Shown in pieces: positions 44,759 through 55,785 of a stretch of 64,000 nt of DNA. Position 1 is the first letter of the stretch. Every line of letters begins with the position of its first letter. The position numbers were made by a program, and so were the translations under genes. The stretch covers positions 74,858,372-74,922,371 of the forward strand of contig CM043953.1 of assembly GCA_014529385.2 (NCBI GenBank), written 5' to 3'. The notes beneath the pieces were generated by a model that searched no databases, was not told the DNA's origin, and saw nothing but the letters and a program-made list of their open reading frames with translations. Source of the DNA: Adiantum capillus-veneris (Eukaryota > Streptophyta > Polypodiopsida > Polypodiales > Pteridaceae).

Positions 44759-45133
44759 TCATAACATGAAATCCAAGCATGTGGAGTAACCTTGTACTTC
44801 CAACGGAACAGCTTGACATTGAGTATCCCAGATTTTGGTATCATGTCCATTCATCATTGCTACCTTGTAGTGGTGGGTACTCGGAGTTTGAGGCAATTTG
44901 AGGTTTTTCACCAATCTGTAATTAATGAAATTGTGAGTAGCACCATCATCTACCAAGATGCACACCTTGTGGCCTTGAAAATATACGTGCATACGTACTA
45001 ACTCATGTTGTCTAAAGGTTTGTTGCCACATGGAAGCTGTGAGACAACATTTATGTACCACCTTGGTGTGTGTTACTTCCGCTATAGAGAATCGTGAGGA
45101 AGACTCAAGAGGCAGCAGTTGCATTGTGTTCAC
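44759..45133 (-). pseudogene. D aspartic protease
   Basis: VYFQGHKVCILVDDGATHNF contains the D-D-G-A form of the D-[ST]-G active-site loop seen in several plant gypsy proteases; INYRLVKNLKLP follows. It lies between the zinc knuckle and RT. Confidence 0.85.
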
Positions 45134-45174
45134 TGCTTTCTCCTTGCCATGAGTAGCAGATTTCCCCTTGACAC

Positions 45175-46002
45175 AAACCTTTTTGCCATGATCGCTTCCT
45201 AAACATTGAAAACATAATTTCTCTTTCTTAGCTTTATCAAAGTCCTCAGGAGAGAGAGGACCTCTGGACCCCTTGGGTTTTTTAGATACATCTGAATTGG
45301 CTACTATAAATTTCCTTTTATTGTGCCCATATTGAGTGCGTGTTTACCATGTGTATTAGCAGGCACGTGCATATTATATGCTTTCTTTTCATCTGGATAA
45401 TCATGAATATGTGCTTTCACTATGGCTTCCTCAAGTGTTTTAGGGTCTTGGGTCTTGACGTACTTCTTAAGCTCTCGTGTCAGACCACGTATAAACCCCC
45501 GTACTTGTTGAAAGTTATCTTAGCCTTCCAACTTGAGGATAACATCCCGATAGTGAGATATATATTCAACCAATGATGGGTATTGGCGTATGGAACACGT
45601 GTCCCAAGCCATCCAATTTTGATCTGCCTCATTTGTAGGCAAAAATTCTTTGCTAAACATAGCTTCAAAAGATTTCCACCTCTGTGGTATGATATTCTTC
45701 TCCTTGAGAGACATCCACCATTTGTAGGACTTGCCTTCCAGAGTTAAGCTCGTTTGCAGGACGGGTAAACACACACACCCACACCAATTCTCTGCCGGTA
45801 TGATATTCTTCTCCTTGAGAGACATCCACCATTTGTAGGACTTGCCTTCCAGAGTTTGCGGTAAACACACACACCCACACCAATTACACACTCCCTTGAC
45901 CCCGACATGCAAAAGCTCATGCAAGTTTGTGTGGCTCCCCTCCTCCACGGCTGTGCCTTTCCCAAAAAAAAAAACCAAGCTCTTGATACCAATGTTAGAC
46001 AA
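45175..46002 (-). pseudogene. D gag with CCHC knuckle and internal duplication
   Basis: The capsid part reads WKSFEAMFSKEFLPTNEADQ, CSIRQYPSLVEYISHYRDVI. The knuckle CFQCLGSDHGKKVC (C-x2-C-x4-H-x4-C) is near 45215-45175. A ~111-bp duplication repeats LEGKSYKWWMSLKEKNIIP (45686- and 45797-), and the CA-rich block GTAAACACACACACCCACAC occurs at both 45765 and 45861. That block also marks the borders of the 1446-bp tandem units to the right. Confidence 0.85.
45980..45992 (-). other. Primer-binding site of D (initiator Met tRNA type)
   Basis: On the minus strand the LTR end TAACA is followed by TTGGTATCAAGAGC, close to the TGGTATCAGAGC site with one inserted A. The same site is carried beside the LTR copies at 47438 and 48885. 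Confidence 0.85.
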
Positions 46003-46143
46003 TGGGAACTAGAACCTAGGAATCCACCTCCCAACCACCCACTATATAGCATGGCCCCTGGCCCTTTGCCCTAGTTGGACTCCCTTTCCACATTGCCTAG
46101 CCCGCCTTGCCCTTGTCTAGTCAGCCTTGCCACTGTCCTGACA
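45993..46143 (-). repeat. 5' LTR of D (tandem copy 1)
   Basis: TGTTAGACAA...GTCCTGACA, 151 bp, followed by the TSD TCAAA (46144-46148). Confidence 0.92.
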
Positions 46144-46148
46144 TCAAA

Positions 46149-47306
46149 CAGTTTCAGCACCATACACAAACTCAAAAGGGCGTAGATATCAAGCCTTGTT
46201 AGCACTAGAAGCACCACCAAAATCACCACTCCATTGACAATACCATGATGTGAGTAGGACATGAACGCTAAATCCTATCATGACAAATGCACCACAATGA
46301 GAATGGAAAGAAAGAAGCCGAGCAGAATAAGGCACACTTGCTAGACCAGTTAGGAACTATGGATTAGGAGCACCAGTAGGGGAGGAAAATGTAGCATATC
46401 CTAGGCCAGCAAGGGCTTATAGAGGAGGAATAGAGGATACTATGTTTAGGATGGTTGATCACCAGGAGGATCAGACCCTCTCAAGTCCAAAAATGGGTTA
46501 ACAAGAAATATTCGGGAAATAGAGATCCAAGGGACCACGTGAAAGCCTTTGTGCGTGTCATCAAGGCTGAGGAAATACTGGACTTTTCCACACATTTGTA
46601 GGATTTGGGTTATCCCCAGAGGAGGATGCCACCACCTGGTTTGACTCTGTTGGACATAGAGATTTTGAATCAATGGAGGAGGTATTTGATGAGTTTATCA
46701 AGGAATTCTCTCAAAAAGGGATATATATTAATATAGGCTCACAAATCCATAAGTTCAAGCAAAAAGAGAAAAATTTCATTAGAAAGGCAACCTTAAGAAT
46801 AAAACGCTACGCAAATCCTTCCTAGTGGAGGAACTACCACCTTAGTCCCGACTCATGCTGATATTTATCCAAGGACTAAGGAGGAATGCAGATCTTAAGA
46901 AGGATTTGCATATGAAGAAGAGCTCAACTCTAGATGAGTTGACCAAGGAGGCTCTATACCTAGTAGACAATTGTGTTGTCTACAAGGAAGGCGACTACAG
47001 AGCTTAGATGATGACTCATCATTACAACAATGCGAAGCTAAGTGTATAAAGTCAGCATAAAAGAGTGAGGTAACGATGAATCAAGGTTAACTTGTTGAGG
47101 AAGTTATCAAAAGGATAAGCTCGTTTGCTAAGCCATAGGCTAAGCAACCTAAGTGGTGTGCCATTGAGCAAAAATTGACAAATCACATTAGGGATGAGTG
47201 TTACTACAACAAGGGGTATGTAAGAAAGGGACAATATGCCCCACCAGCCCAAGTAGCACCTCCTCAGGTACAATCAATGCCTAGATATGTAGTGAGAAAT
47301 TTGCCG
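46149..47306 (+). pseudogene. C2 gag, first tandem copy
   Basis: The plus strand reads GAPVGEENVAYPRPARAYRG, then with frameshifts GNRDPRDHVKAFVRVIKAEE and EEVFDEFIKEFSQKGIYINI, then LRRNADLKKDLHMKKSSTLD, a retrotransposon gag (capsid) pattern. The segment ends with KWCAIEQKLTNHIRDECYYN, a decayed knuckle-like part. Several frame breaks are present. It is duplicated at 47590-48753. Confidence 0.8.
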
Positions 47307-47589
47307 GTAAACACACACACCCACACCAATTCCAGACTCCCTTGATCCCGACATGCAAAAGCTCATGCAAGTTTGTGTGGCTCCCCTCCTCCACGGTTGT
47401 GCCTTTCCCAAAAAAAAAACCAAGCTCTTGATACCAATGTTAGACAATGGGAACTAGAACCTAGGAATCCACCTCCCAACCACCCACTATATAGCATGGC
47501 CCCTGGCCCTTTGCCCTAGTTGGACTTCCTTTCCACAGTGCCTAGCTCGCCTTGCCCTTGTCTAGTCCAGCCTTGCCAGTGTCCTAACA

Positions 47590-48753
47590 TCAAACAGTTT
47601 GCAACACCAGACACAAACTCAAAAGGGGGTAGATATCATGCCTTGTTAGCACTAGAAGCACCACCAAAATCACAATTCCATTGACAATATCATGATGTGA
47701 GTAGGACAAGAACGCTAAATCCTATCAGGACAAAAGCACCACAATGAGAATGGGAAGAAAAAAGCCGAGTAGAATAAGGCACACTTTCTATACCAGTTAG
47801 GAACTATGGATTAGGAGCACCAGTAGGGGAGAAAAATGTAGTATATCCTAGGCCAGCAAGGGCTTATAGAGGAGGAATAGAGGATACTATGTTTAGGATG
47901 GTTGATCACCAGGAGGATCAGACCCTTTCAAGTCAAAAAATGGGTTAACAAGAAATATTCGGGAAATAGAGATCCAAGGGACCACGTGAAAGCCTTTGTG
48001 CGTGTCATCAAGGCTGAGGAAATACTGGACTTTTCCACACATTTGCAAGATTTGGGTTATCCCCAGAGGAGGATGCCGCCACCTGGTTTGACTCTGTTGG
48101 ACATAGATATTTTGAATCAATGGAGGAGGTATTTGATGAGTTTATCAAGGAATTCTCTCAAAAAGGGATATATATTAATATAGGCTCACAAATCCATAAG
48201 TTCAAGCAAAAAGAGAAAAATTTCATTAGAAAGGCAACCTTAAGAATAAAACGCTACGCAAATCCTTCCTAGTGGAGGAACTACCACCTCAGTCCCGACT
48301 CATGCTGATATTTATCCAAGGACTAAGGAGGAATGCAGATCTTAAGAAGGATTTGCATATGAAGAAGAGCTCAACTCTAGATGAGTTGACCAAGGAGGCT
48401 CTATACCTAGTAGACAATTGTGTTGTCTACAAGGAAGGCGACTACAGAGCTTAGATGATGACTCATCATTACAACAATGCGAAGCTAAGTGTATAAAGTC
48501 AGCATAAAAGAGTGAGGTAACGATGAATCAAGGTTAACTTGTTGAGGAAGTTATCAAAAGGATAAGCTCGTTTGCTAAGCCATAGGCTAAGCAACCTAAG
48601 TGGTGTGCCATTGAGCAAAAATTGACAAATCACATTAGGGATGAGTGTTACTACAACAAGGGGTATGTAAGAAAGGGACAATATGCCCCACCAGCCCAAG
48701 TAGCACCTCCTCAGGTACAATCAATGCCTAGATATGTAGTGAGAAATTTGCCG
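47590..48753 (+). pseudogene. C2 gag, second tandem copy
   Basis: Nearly base-for-base repeat of 46144-47306, including the same frameshifts. It therefore duplicated after the gene had already decayed. Small differences include GCAACACC for CAGCACC near its start. Confidence 0.85.
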
Positions 48754-49036
48754 GTAAACACACACACCCACACCAATTCCACACTCCCTTGACCCCGACA
48801 TGCAAAAGCTCATGCAAGTTTGTGTGGCTCCCCTCCTCCACGGTTGTGCCTTTCCCAAAAAAAAAACCAAGCTCTTGATACCAATGTTAGACAATGGGAA
48901 CTAGAACCTAGGAATCCACCTCCCAACCACCCACTATATAGCATGGCCCTTGGCCCTTTGCCCTAGTTGGACTTCCTTTCCATAGTGCCTAGCCCGCCTT
49001 GCCCTTGTCTAGTCCACCCTTGCCAGTGTCCTAGCA

Positions 49037-49755
49037 TAGATTAGAGAGTCAAACTAGCCTTGAGGTGGAACTCCCCTGAGACCAGAGAGCGTAATGAGAC
49101 AAAGAAACCAAAGAGTGCAAGTTCTAGAGGATCAATAATAGTGGAAAAATTGAATGGACCTCTAGAAACACTTATGAAAGCCTACAAAGCATGACTTTAG
49201 ACTAAACAAAACCAAGAACAAAAGTGGATGATGTACTCTTATGCAGAGTTAGAAAAGCAAAGGTTGGAGATGTGTCAAAAAATGATCCAAACTACCAAAG
49301 CTTTGCTAGAGCCACCTACAAGTAAGCCAATTGGATCAAATTTCCAACTCCAACACCAATAATCTCATCGAGGTATGAAACTACAAGGACTATCAAGAAT
49401 TCCACAGCTAAAGTAGAAAAGCCTAGAGTAGTGATGAATACCACAGATCAAGCATTTAAGGATCTCCATCCTAGGATACCAGAAGCCTACAAGAATGATG
49501 ATGGCCTACAGAAGGTTTGGAGACACATGAAGCAAACGATGTGAAAGAGTAAGGGGAGGGATGTTTTTCTTCCACCTATTATAGATCTCAAGCTGATCTA
49601 GACCTTCTCTCATACTAGGGAGATAAGGGGTCTTAGTATGTTCTTTAGAGAGTCTACCTCAACTTTTGAAAACCTTACCCTCATACATGGGACAGTATGA
49701 AGCCAAATTAGATGTGAAGGTAATGCCATCACAAATGCTCTCATAAAAAAAGGCT
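49037..49755 (+). pseudogene. C2 gag-protease linker, decayed
   Basis: No complete frame. Fragments such as AKVGDVSKNDPNYQSFARAT-like text fit a degraded polyprotein linker; no firm domain. Confidence 0.35.
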
Positions 49756-50184
49756 ATGGACTCTAAGGGGTTGATAGACATATTGTCTATGCCTCTGACT
49801 TGCACTATTATGCTAGCAGAGCTCCTTCAAATAAGACCAAACATGTGGGCAACTATTGGAAAATTCTTAGATAAATTTGGGGTAAAAGATCCAACATCAC
49901 ATATTGAAGAAGGGATCCGTGAACTGAAAAAACCTCAATTGAACACAAGAACTATACTATTAAACAAGACTGGTGAGTATTGCAAGGGTGAATATGGGAA
50001 TACTACACTTCCAGTAGAATTCCAAGGTATAACAACCATGTCAAATCTTGATAGTGGAGCTCGTGTTGTTATCGCCACAAAGGCAATTTGGAAAAAATGT
50101 GGAAAACCTGCCTTGAGAGCTACCAGAATGTGCCCTTTCATGCAGGCCAAGAGTAAATTCCATATCCATAGCTACTCAAAATGA
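49756..50184 (+). pseudogene. C2 protease
   Basis: A 142-residue open frame. DPTSHIEEGIRELKKPQLNT precedes LPVEFQGITTMSNLDSGARV, where D-S-G-A is the aspartic protease loop. It is followed within ~150 bp by integrase text, so RT and RNase H are absent. Confidence 0.7.
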
Positions 50185-50199
50185 TTTGTCTTCCATGAT

Positions 50200-51180
50200 A
50201 GATGAGTATGCTATAGATCCAGACTTTAAGGATGTAATGTCAACCCTTGCACTAGGTAAGAAAGAATAACCATACAATGTAAAAGATGGTAATTATATTC
50301 TTTATGGAAAGAGGCTATGTGCTACACATAGCTTGCTTTTAAAATTTATGTATGAGTCCTATGCTCCCCCTTATGTGGGACATAGAGGGATTCAAACTAC
50401 TCTCAAAGGAGTAGATATGTACTTTTATTGGCCAACAATGAAGGTAAACATACAAGATTATGTTGCCAAATGAATTGTATGTCAAAAGACAAAGTATGAT
50501 AGAGGGAAGAAACCTAGTTTCCTTCAACCTTTACCTATACCCAATTCCCCATGGGAGAGTATATCCATGGATTTCATCTTTGAATTACAAAGATCCATTC
50601 ATGGGAGTACGAGTATATGGAAAATAGTAGACCAATTTAGCAAGAAAGCACACTTTATATCGGTCAGAAAGACTATTAAGGCACATTATATGGCTACCCT
50701 CTTCATATCTTAATTCTTTATGTGTCATGGCTTACCAATGTCCATAGTATCTGATAGAGACCCAAGAATGACTAGCAATTTTTGGAAAGGTCTCTTTGAG
50801 AATTTGGGTACTAAGTTGAATTTCTCTTCTTCCTATCACCAATAAATGGATGGCCAAAGTGAGACAACAAATTCAACGATACTTGATCTGATAAAATCCT
50901 TTGTCATGTAGGTAGAACAAAGACATCAATGGCAAAATTATTTTCCATTGCTAGAGTACCTATACAATAACACTTTCCATACCTCTACAGGAAAGGCACC
51001 CTTCGAAGAAATTGAACGAAGGTCCAAGCTCCCATTGATAATCAAGCAACTTGAACATTTTTTTGCTGCGGATGAGTATAGTATAGACCTTAAATAATCT
51101 TTTCAAAATATTAAGGTAGCTATAGACATCCCACAACAAAGCAAAAGACTAATGTTGTTAAGCATAGGAGACCCTTGACC
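50200..51180 (+). pseudogene. C2 integrase
   Basis: FMYESYAPPYVGHRGIQTTL and MYFYWPTMKVNIQDYV mark the zinc-binding start. SPWESISMDFIFEL (first D), [12 protein letters not shown] (second D) and MDGQSETTNSTI (with catalytic E) follow. QWQNYFPLLEYLYNNTFHTS is the post-core block. Stops occur at about 50472, 50711, 50844 and 50910. No RT lies before it: DPDFKDVMSTLALGKKE corresponds to the RNase H-integrase linker. Confidence 0.92.
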
Positions 51181-51530
51181 TTCAAGAAAAATGATTGGTT
51201 ATTGTTCAAGTTTCCAAAAGCCTTCTTGAGTCATACTATATGGGAAAAGGGAAAGAAGGACACCCAACAGGCCACCGTAAATACTATGTTAAGTTAGAAA
51301 AAGGTATTATGGCCCATTTCAAATTCTTAAGCCTCTCAATAAATCGGCCTACAAGTTAAGGTTACTTAGTATTTGGCTCATACATAATGCTTTGAATGTG
51401 AGCCTACTAAAACCTTATAAGGTCAAGAAGAGAACCACCAGAGTTTGCAGGTCAAAAAGAGATCCTGTAGCCTGAGAACATCCTACAACATGAAGAAAAG
51501 GTTTTAAGAAGTGTTAAGACTATCTGATGA

Positions 51531-51640
51531 TATCTTATCAAATTTAAGAACTATACTTTTGAGGATGCAAGGTGAATGCAAGACATCCAGCCAAAGGATA
51601 GTCCAAACCTTGTAAATTATTATAATGACTTATGTCCAAG
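51531..51640 (+). pseudogene. C2 chromodomain-like tail
   Basis: YLIKFKNYTFEDAR, then TGA where a Trp codon is expected, then MQDIQPKDSPNLVNYYND. The Y-L-[IV]-K-[FW]-K-[GN]-Y pattern matches gypsy chromodomains. Confidence 0.75.
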
Positions 51641-51980
51641 GTAAGATCATGTTTGTACAAAGTTTTAAATGAATAGATATTTTGTCTTGTTCGACTATAA
51701 GATTTGTTTTTTTAAATAAGTGTAAAGTGTATGCATACTATAGACATGCTTGCGGCAACCAAGTCTCCCAAGCACCAAGTAGATTTTTCCAATCTACATG
51801 GAAGGTCTATAGGCTAAGATATACATTCTTGCAATAACTAAGTCTCCCACGTGCCAAGTGGGACTAGTCACCCATTGTGGATGTATGTCAACAAGTAAAA
51901 AGGGATCATCTACCCAAAGTACAAAGGACTATCTATGGCTTTATCTTCTCTAGGCCATAGTCAAGGACGACTATGATCTT

Positions 51981-51994
51981 TAAGAGAGTGGTAA
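51981..51994 (+). other. Polypurine tract of C2
   Basis: TAAGAGAGTGGTAA immediately before the LTR start TGTCAT. Confidence 0.7.
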
Positions 51995-53037
51995 TGTCAT
52001 AAAAAGTAAATTTTGACTTCCAAAAGTATTTTCTATCATAAACTAGTCATTTATGACAAGTAGGTAATTAAAGAGAGCAAGAGAAGTTAATTTAGCACTC
52101 ATAGATCCTTCTGGTCCAAAGGTCCGGAGACCAAAGTGGAAAAGTCTATGAGTAATAATGGAGACCTAAGGGTAAAGCTTCATTCAGCCTCCAAATGATA
52201 TTGCAAAATACCTTAAAAGAAACCTTTATTGATCAAGGGTTAAGTAGGTAGGGGTTCTGTGTGCTTTAAGTAGGTGAAAACCTTGCTTATTCAAGCAAGT
52301 AGGGGCCCTACCAGCTTATCCTTGGTTTTGTGCCGAAAATAGAATGTTTTATTTTCATGTATTATAAGCACCTCAACCTCGGGAAACTTTTTTGCTAAAC
52401 ATTGGCTGAATGCCCAAAGCTAAAGTGAAGGAGGGGTTGACCAAGGCTAAAGTGAAAAAGGTGAAGGGAGTTGCAAGTGGGAAAGTGGGCTTGACATGTG
52501 TCCCATGCATGTCACATACACAAACTTGAGTTTCTTTATTTTTGTGTGTGGAGTGTGAAAGACAAGCCAAAAAGGCATCTAGAAGCCCACCATATTTCAA
52601 GCACTCTAGAAGCACATGATGCTAAGATTACAAGACACTTCTAGAGGGTGATTTTCATTGGCTAGTCCACAACAAGAGCCAATAGAAATTGAGAAAAATT
52701 TTCCCCTATAAGAAGAAGGAAACACTTGGCACAAGGCTACCACACTTGCTTGGGATGGCCAAGGCGTGTGTGATTGGCTAGCCTCAAGCAAGAGCCAATA
52801 GTATGCATGCACAAAAACTTGAGTTTTTTATTCTCTCTTGCCAGGCTTGTGTGTGTGTGTGTTTTATTCTCTCTTGCTAGGCTTGTGTGTGTGCACACTT
52901 TGCCTAGAAAGGCAAGCTCACCTCACTTTGCAAGTTAATGTACATGTTGTGGAACAAGCCTACATTAACAACACTTGATCTCGGAGTGCAAATCCAAAGC
53001 AAGTGCCAAGCTCAAGAGAATGCTTCTCTTTCTATAA
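51995..53037 (+). repeat. 3' LTR of C2, truncated
   Basis: It starts TGTCATAAAAAG and aligns at its start and near 52920-53030 with the C1 LTR. It stops near 53037 where copia text begins, so its 3' end is missing. It contains two ATTGG/CCAAT pairs (52657-52683 and 52773-52799). The GTGTGTG stretch at 52847-52890 is a local duplication. Confidence 0.8.
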
Positions 53038-55241
53038 AATCAACAAGTGGAAATTTTGATACCACTCCCTTGGTTCTTGTTTCTAACCATAGATGCTTTT
53101 CTTTAACTTGCACGCCAATGTTTCCTTTGGGCCTTCTCAACAAGCCCTTCTCGATTTTGCATTTACATATCCTCATGAAGATCACCATGCAAGAATGTTG
53201 TCTTGAAATCCATTTGGACAAGTTCCATGTCCTCTCTAGCAACCAATGCAAGCACACATCACAGAGTTGTCATCTTTACTATTGGTGATAATATCTCATC
53301 GAAGTCTACACCCTGTTGCTACTTAAACCCTTTGGCAATAAGGAATGCCTTGTAATTTGATTTGCCATCATGAGGTGTGATCTTCACCTTGTACACCCAT
53401 TTTCATGGTAATGCTTGTTTATCTTTAGGCAATCAAACCAACTCCCACGTTTGGTTCTTATGAAGCACGTCCATCTGTGATTGCATGGCCCTCTCCCACT
53501 ACACCTTGTCATCCACTAACATGGCCTATTTATAGCAAGAGGGATCTCCAAAATTTGTCACCATGACATAATCAAGATATGGAACATACCTGTCAAGAGG
53601 ACGTGGAACCATTCGTGACCTACGTAAGACAGGTGGCTCTATGGGAGCCTGTTCCACTCTTTCACCTTCCATAATTGGATAAATATCAGGAACTACTTGT
53701 CCATTACCACAATCAGCATTTTACCCATTATCCTCATGTCCATGCATTTAAAAGATAACCCTTCGTACTTCCACAATGGGAGTAGGCTTTCTATTCATCT
53801 TCTTTTCAAGGAAGTACATATCATTGCTACAAACAACCTTTCTAGCTTTTGCATCTCACAAATGGTATCCCATCTTTCAAACCATACAGGCTTTTCTTTA
53901 ACTTGCGCTATGATTAGAGATCCCTTGGAGATCTTCCATGAATGATCACCAAACCAACTGTGGTATCCCGCATCATCTAGCTATTAAGCACTAGTCATGC
54001 TTTTTGTCAACTTTGGCACATGTCCAAAATCCTTGAGCATGAACAAAAGACATTTTGGAACTTCACTTGCACATCTCCAACCCCTATAGTCTGACAGAAA
54101 GCCATTCCCAAGCTGTACACTTCCTTTCCTTGGAGCATCATAGATGTTGAACCACTCCCTGTGAGGAGTAACATGAAAAGATGCACCCAAATCAATGATC
54201 CAATCACTAAAGGCATGGGTATCCATGGTTCTCAATTTTTTAGTATCCATGTGAGAAACAAGAATTTATCCATCCTCAACAGAATTCAGCTCTTCAATTT
54301 TGACAGTGAAACTTATCTTCTTCTTCCTGTCATCATGCTTCTTTTCTTTTACTTTGTCATTTTTTCATTATCCATGTGAGAAACAAGAATTTATCCATCC
54401 TCAACAGAATTCAGCTCTTCAATTTTGACTGTGAAACTTATCTTCTTCTTCCTGTCATCATGCTTCTTTTCTTTTACTTTGTCATTCTTGAACTTCTCAT
54501 AGTCCTTCTTAATGTGACCCGTCTTGTGACAATCAAGCACTCCATATTCTTACCAGGGCCATGTGACTTGCTACATGACTAATTTCTCTCTGTAGACATT
54601 CCCCTTGCATAAGACCTCCCTCTCACCATGAGAGCATTGGAACCCTTGGATGGTTCCATATTCTTTTTTCTCATCTCCTCTATTAACAAATTTCCTTCCA
54701 CATTTGCACTAGTAAGACCACTCACAATGGTAGAATTATGTAGAGATGTATGAAAAGTGCCCCAGTTCTCTGGAAAAGTGACCAACAGAAACATGGCTTT
54801 CAGAGGGTCCACAAATGTGATACCTTGTCATGATAGCTTTCTCAAAATGGTGTTAAACTCTTTGAGATGGTTGGAAATAGATGTCCCCTCCTTCATCTTC
54901 CCCTCCACCAACTGCTTCAACCAATACACATGAGAAGTTGCAGTCTGTTTCCTATAAAGGTCACACAATTTTTTCCATAAATCATAACTAGTATCTAATT
55001 CCTTCACATTGAAATATATTGACTTGGATAGCGTCAACATGATGGTTGACCTAGCAAGCTCATCCAAATCTTGCCACTCATCATCCTGTGTCATCCCTTC
55101 TGATTTGACCCCTTTCATCTTTATGGGCTTAATCTACTTCTTTAGCACCATCACATTGTAAATCTGCTCCTTCTAGAATGGGAAGTTAGTACCATCTAGC
55201 TTCTCAATGTTGAGCATGGTGTTGTCCAAAGAGAAAGTCAT
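53012..55241 (-). pseudogene. Ty1/copia gag-pol, decayed
   Basis: On the minus strand it starts at 55241 (MTFSLDNTMLNIEKLDGTNF). The gag (UBN2 type) continues with DLDELARSTIMLTLSKSIYF and LWKKLCDLYRKQTATSHVYW. A defective knuckle (DCHKTGHIKKDY, two Cys lost) is near 54530-54500. The protease is DWIIDLGASFHVTPHREWFN (54190). Integrase (54000-53450) is badly degraded. RT begins YKVKITPHDGKSNYKAFLIA and continues to an FLHGDLHEDL-like block at 53190. RNase H is absent. It truncates the C2 LTR on its left. Confidence 0.88.
54248..54495. repeat. ~125-bp tandem duplication in copia gag
   Basis: CATGTGAGAAACAAGAATTT starts at 54248 and again at 54373; the following ~110 bp are almost identical. 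It lies between the knuckle and protease. Confidence 0.92.
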
Positions 55242-55785
55242 CTATAACCCTAGAATCAAAGAAATAATAGAAAATATTTTTTTTATTATTTTGGCACAAC
55301 CTAGCCACAAAAGTGACCCAAAAAGTAAATTTTTGGCACCCAACATTCACACTGAACCCGGGTCAAAAACTGGGCATATATCATAGCATACTATGCATAT
55401 GGTCCAGTTGGGCATATATCAATGTCCACACAAGGACAAACATCAAATGAAAATTTAGTGACCATAATTATCTTGCATAGCCTATGGCGAGGTGTCCATT
55501 AAAGAAAGCTCCAAAGTACCTAATCCACCTTGTAAGACCATATTAGGTAAAGTGGGAAAATCCCAATTCCCAAGTTGGACAACTTTCAATATATCATGTA
55601 CAAAATATAGAGATTTTGTCAAAAATTTGAGTTTTCTTAAGGTCTCATTCCACTTTATGCACATACAATACACAATGAAAACAACTAAAGTACCATGGTT
55701 TCAATCAATTGGATTATTAGGAGACGAGTATATTGCATCCATTATCGTTGTCTATGTCCTACTGTCCTACCTACAACTTATCTCA
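55242..55785. other. Copia leader and flank, no gene
   Basis: Probably the copia 5' leader up to about 55400. No primer site or LTR could be identified. Confidence 0.35.

Larger units (their letters stand above)
41379..46143 (-). mobile_element. Element D: short-LTR Ty3/gypsy chromovirus, full length
   Basis: A 4765-bp element with ~152-bp LTRs (41379-41531 and 45993-46143), TSD TCAAA, and an initiator-Met primer site beside the right LTR. On the minus strand the order is gag, CCHC knuckle, protease, RT, RNase H, integrase, chromodomain, the full chromovirus set. Stops and frameshifts inactivate it. LTRs this short recall the Reina group (inference from length). It sits in a host frame of element B/C origin. 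Confidence 0.93.
45861..49036. repeat. ~1446-bp tandem array carrying the D LTR
   Basis: Landmark GTAAACACACACACCCACAC at 45861, 47307 and 48754 gives periods of 1446 and 1447 bp. Each full unit holds ~130 bp of D leader, the primer site, a D LTR (45993-46143, 47438-47589) and ~1160 bp of C2 gag DNA. The third, partial unit stops exactly at the LTR end (48885-49036) and joins unrelated text (TAGATTAGAG). Units 1 and 2 are nearly identical. Confidence 0.95.

Noticed and set aside
45739-45883. CA-rich block as an independent microsatellite gene feature
   Set aside because: It is part of D gag/leader, and its repeats are explained by the 111-bp and 1446-bp duplications.
36986-53037. A single intact giant LTR element from 32976 to 53037
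   Set aside because: The order gag-RT-(B, D)-gag-protease-integrase does not fit one element, and two capsid-adjacent gag parts are present. Two family members plus nested insertions fit better.
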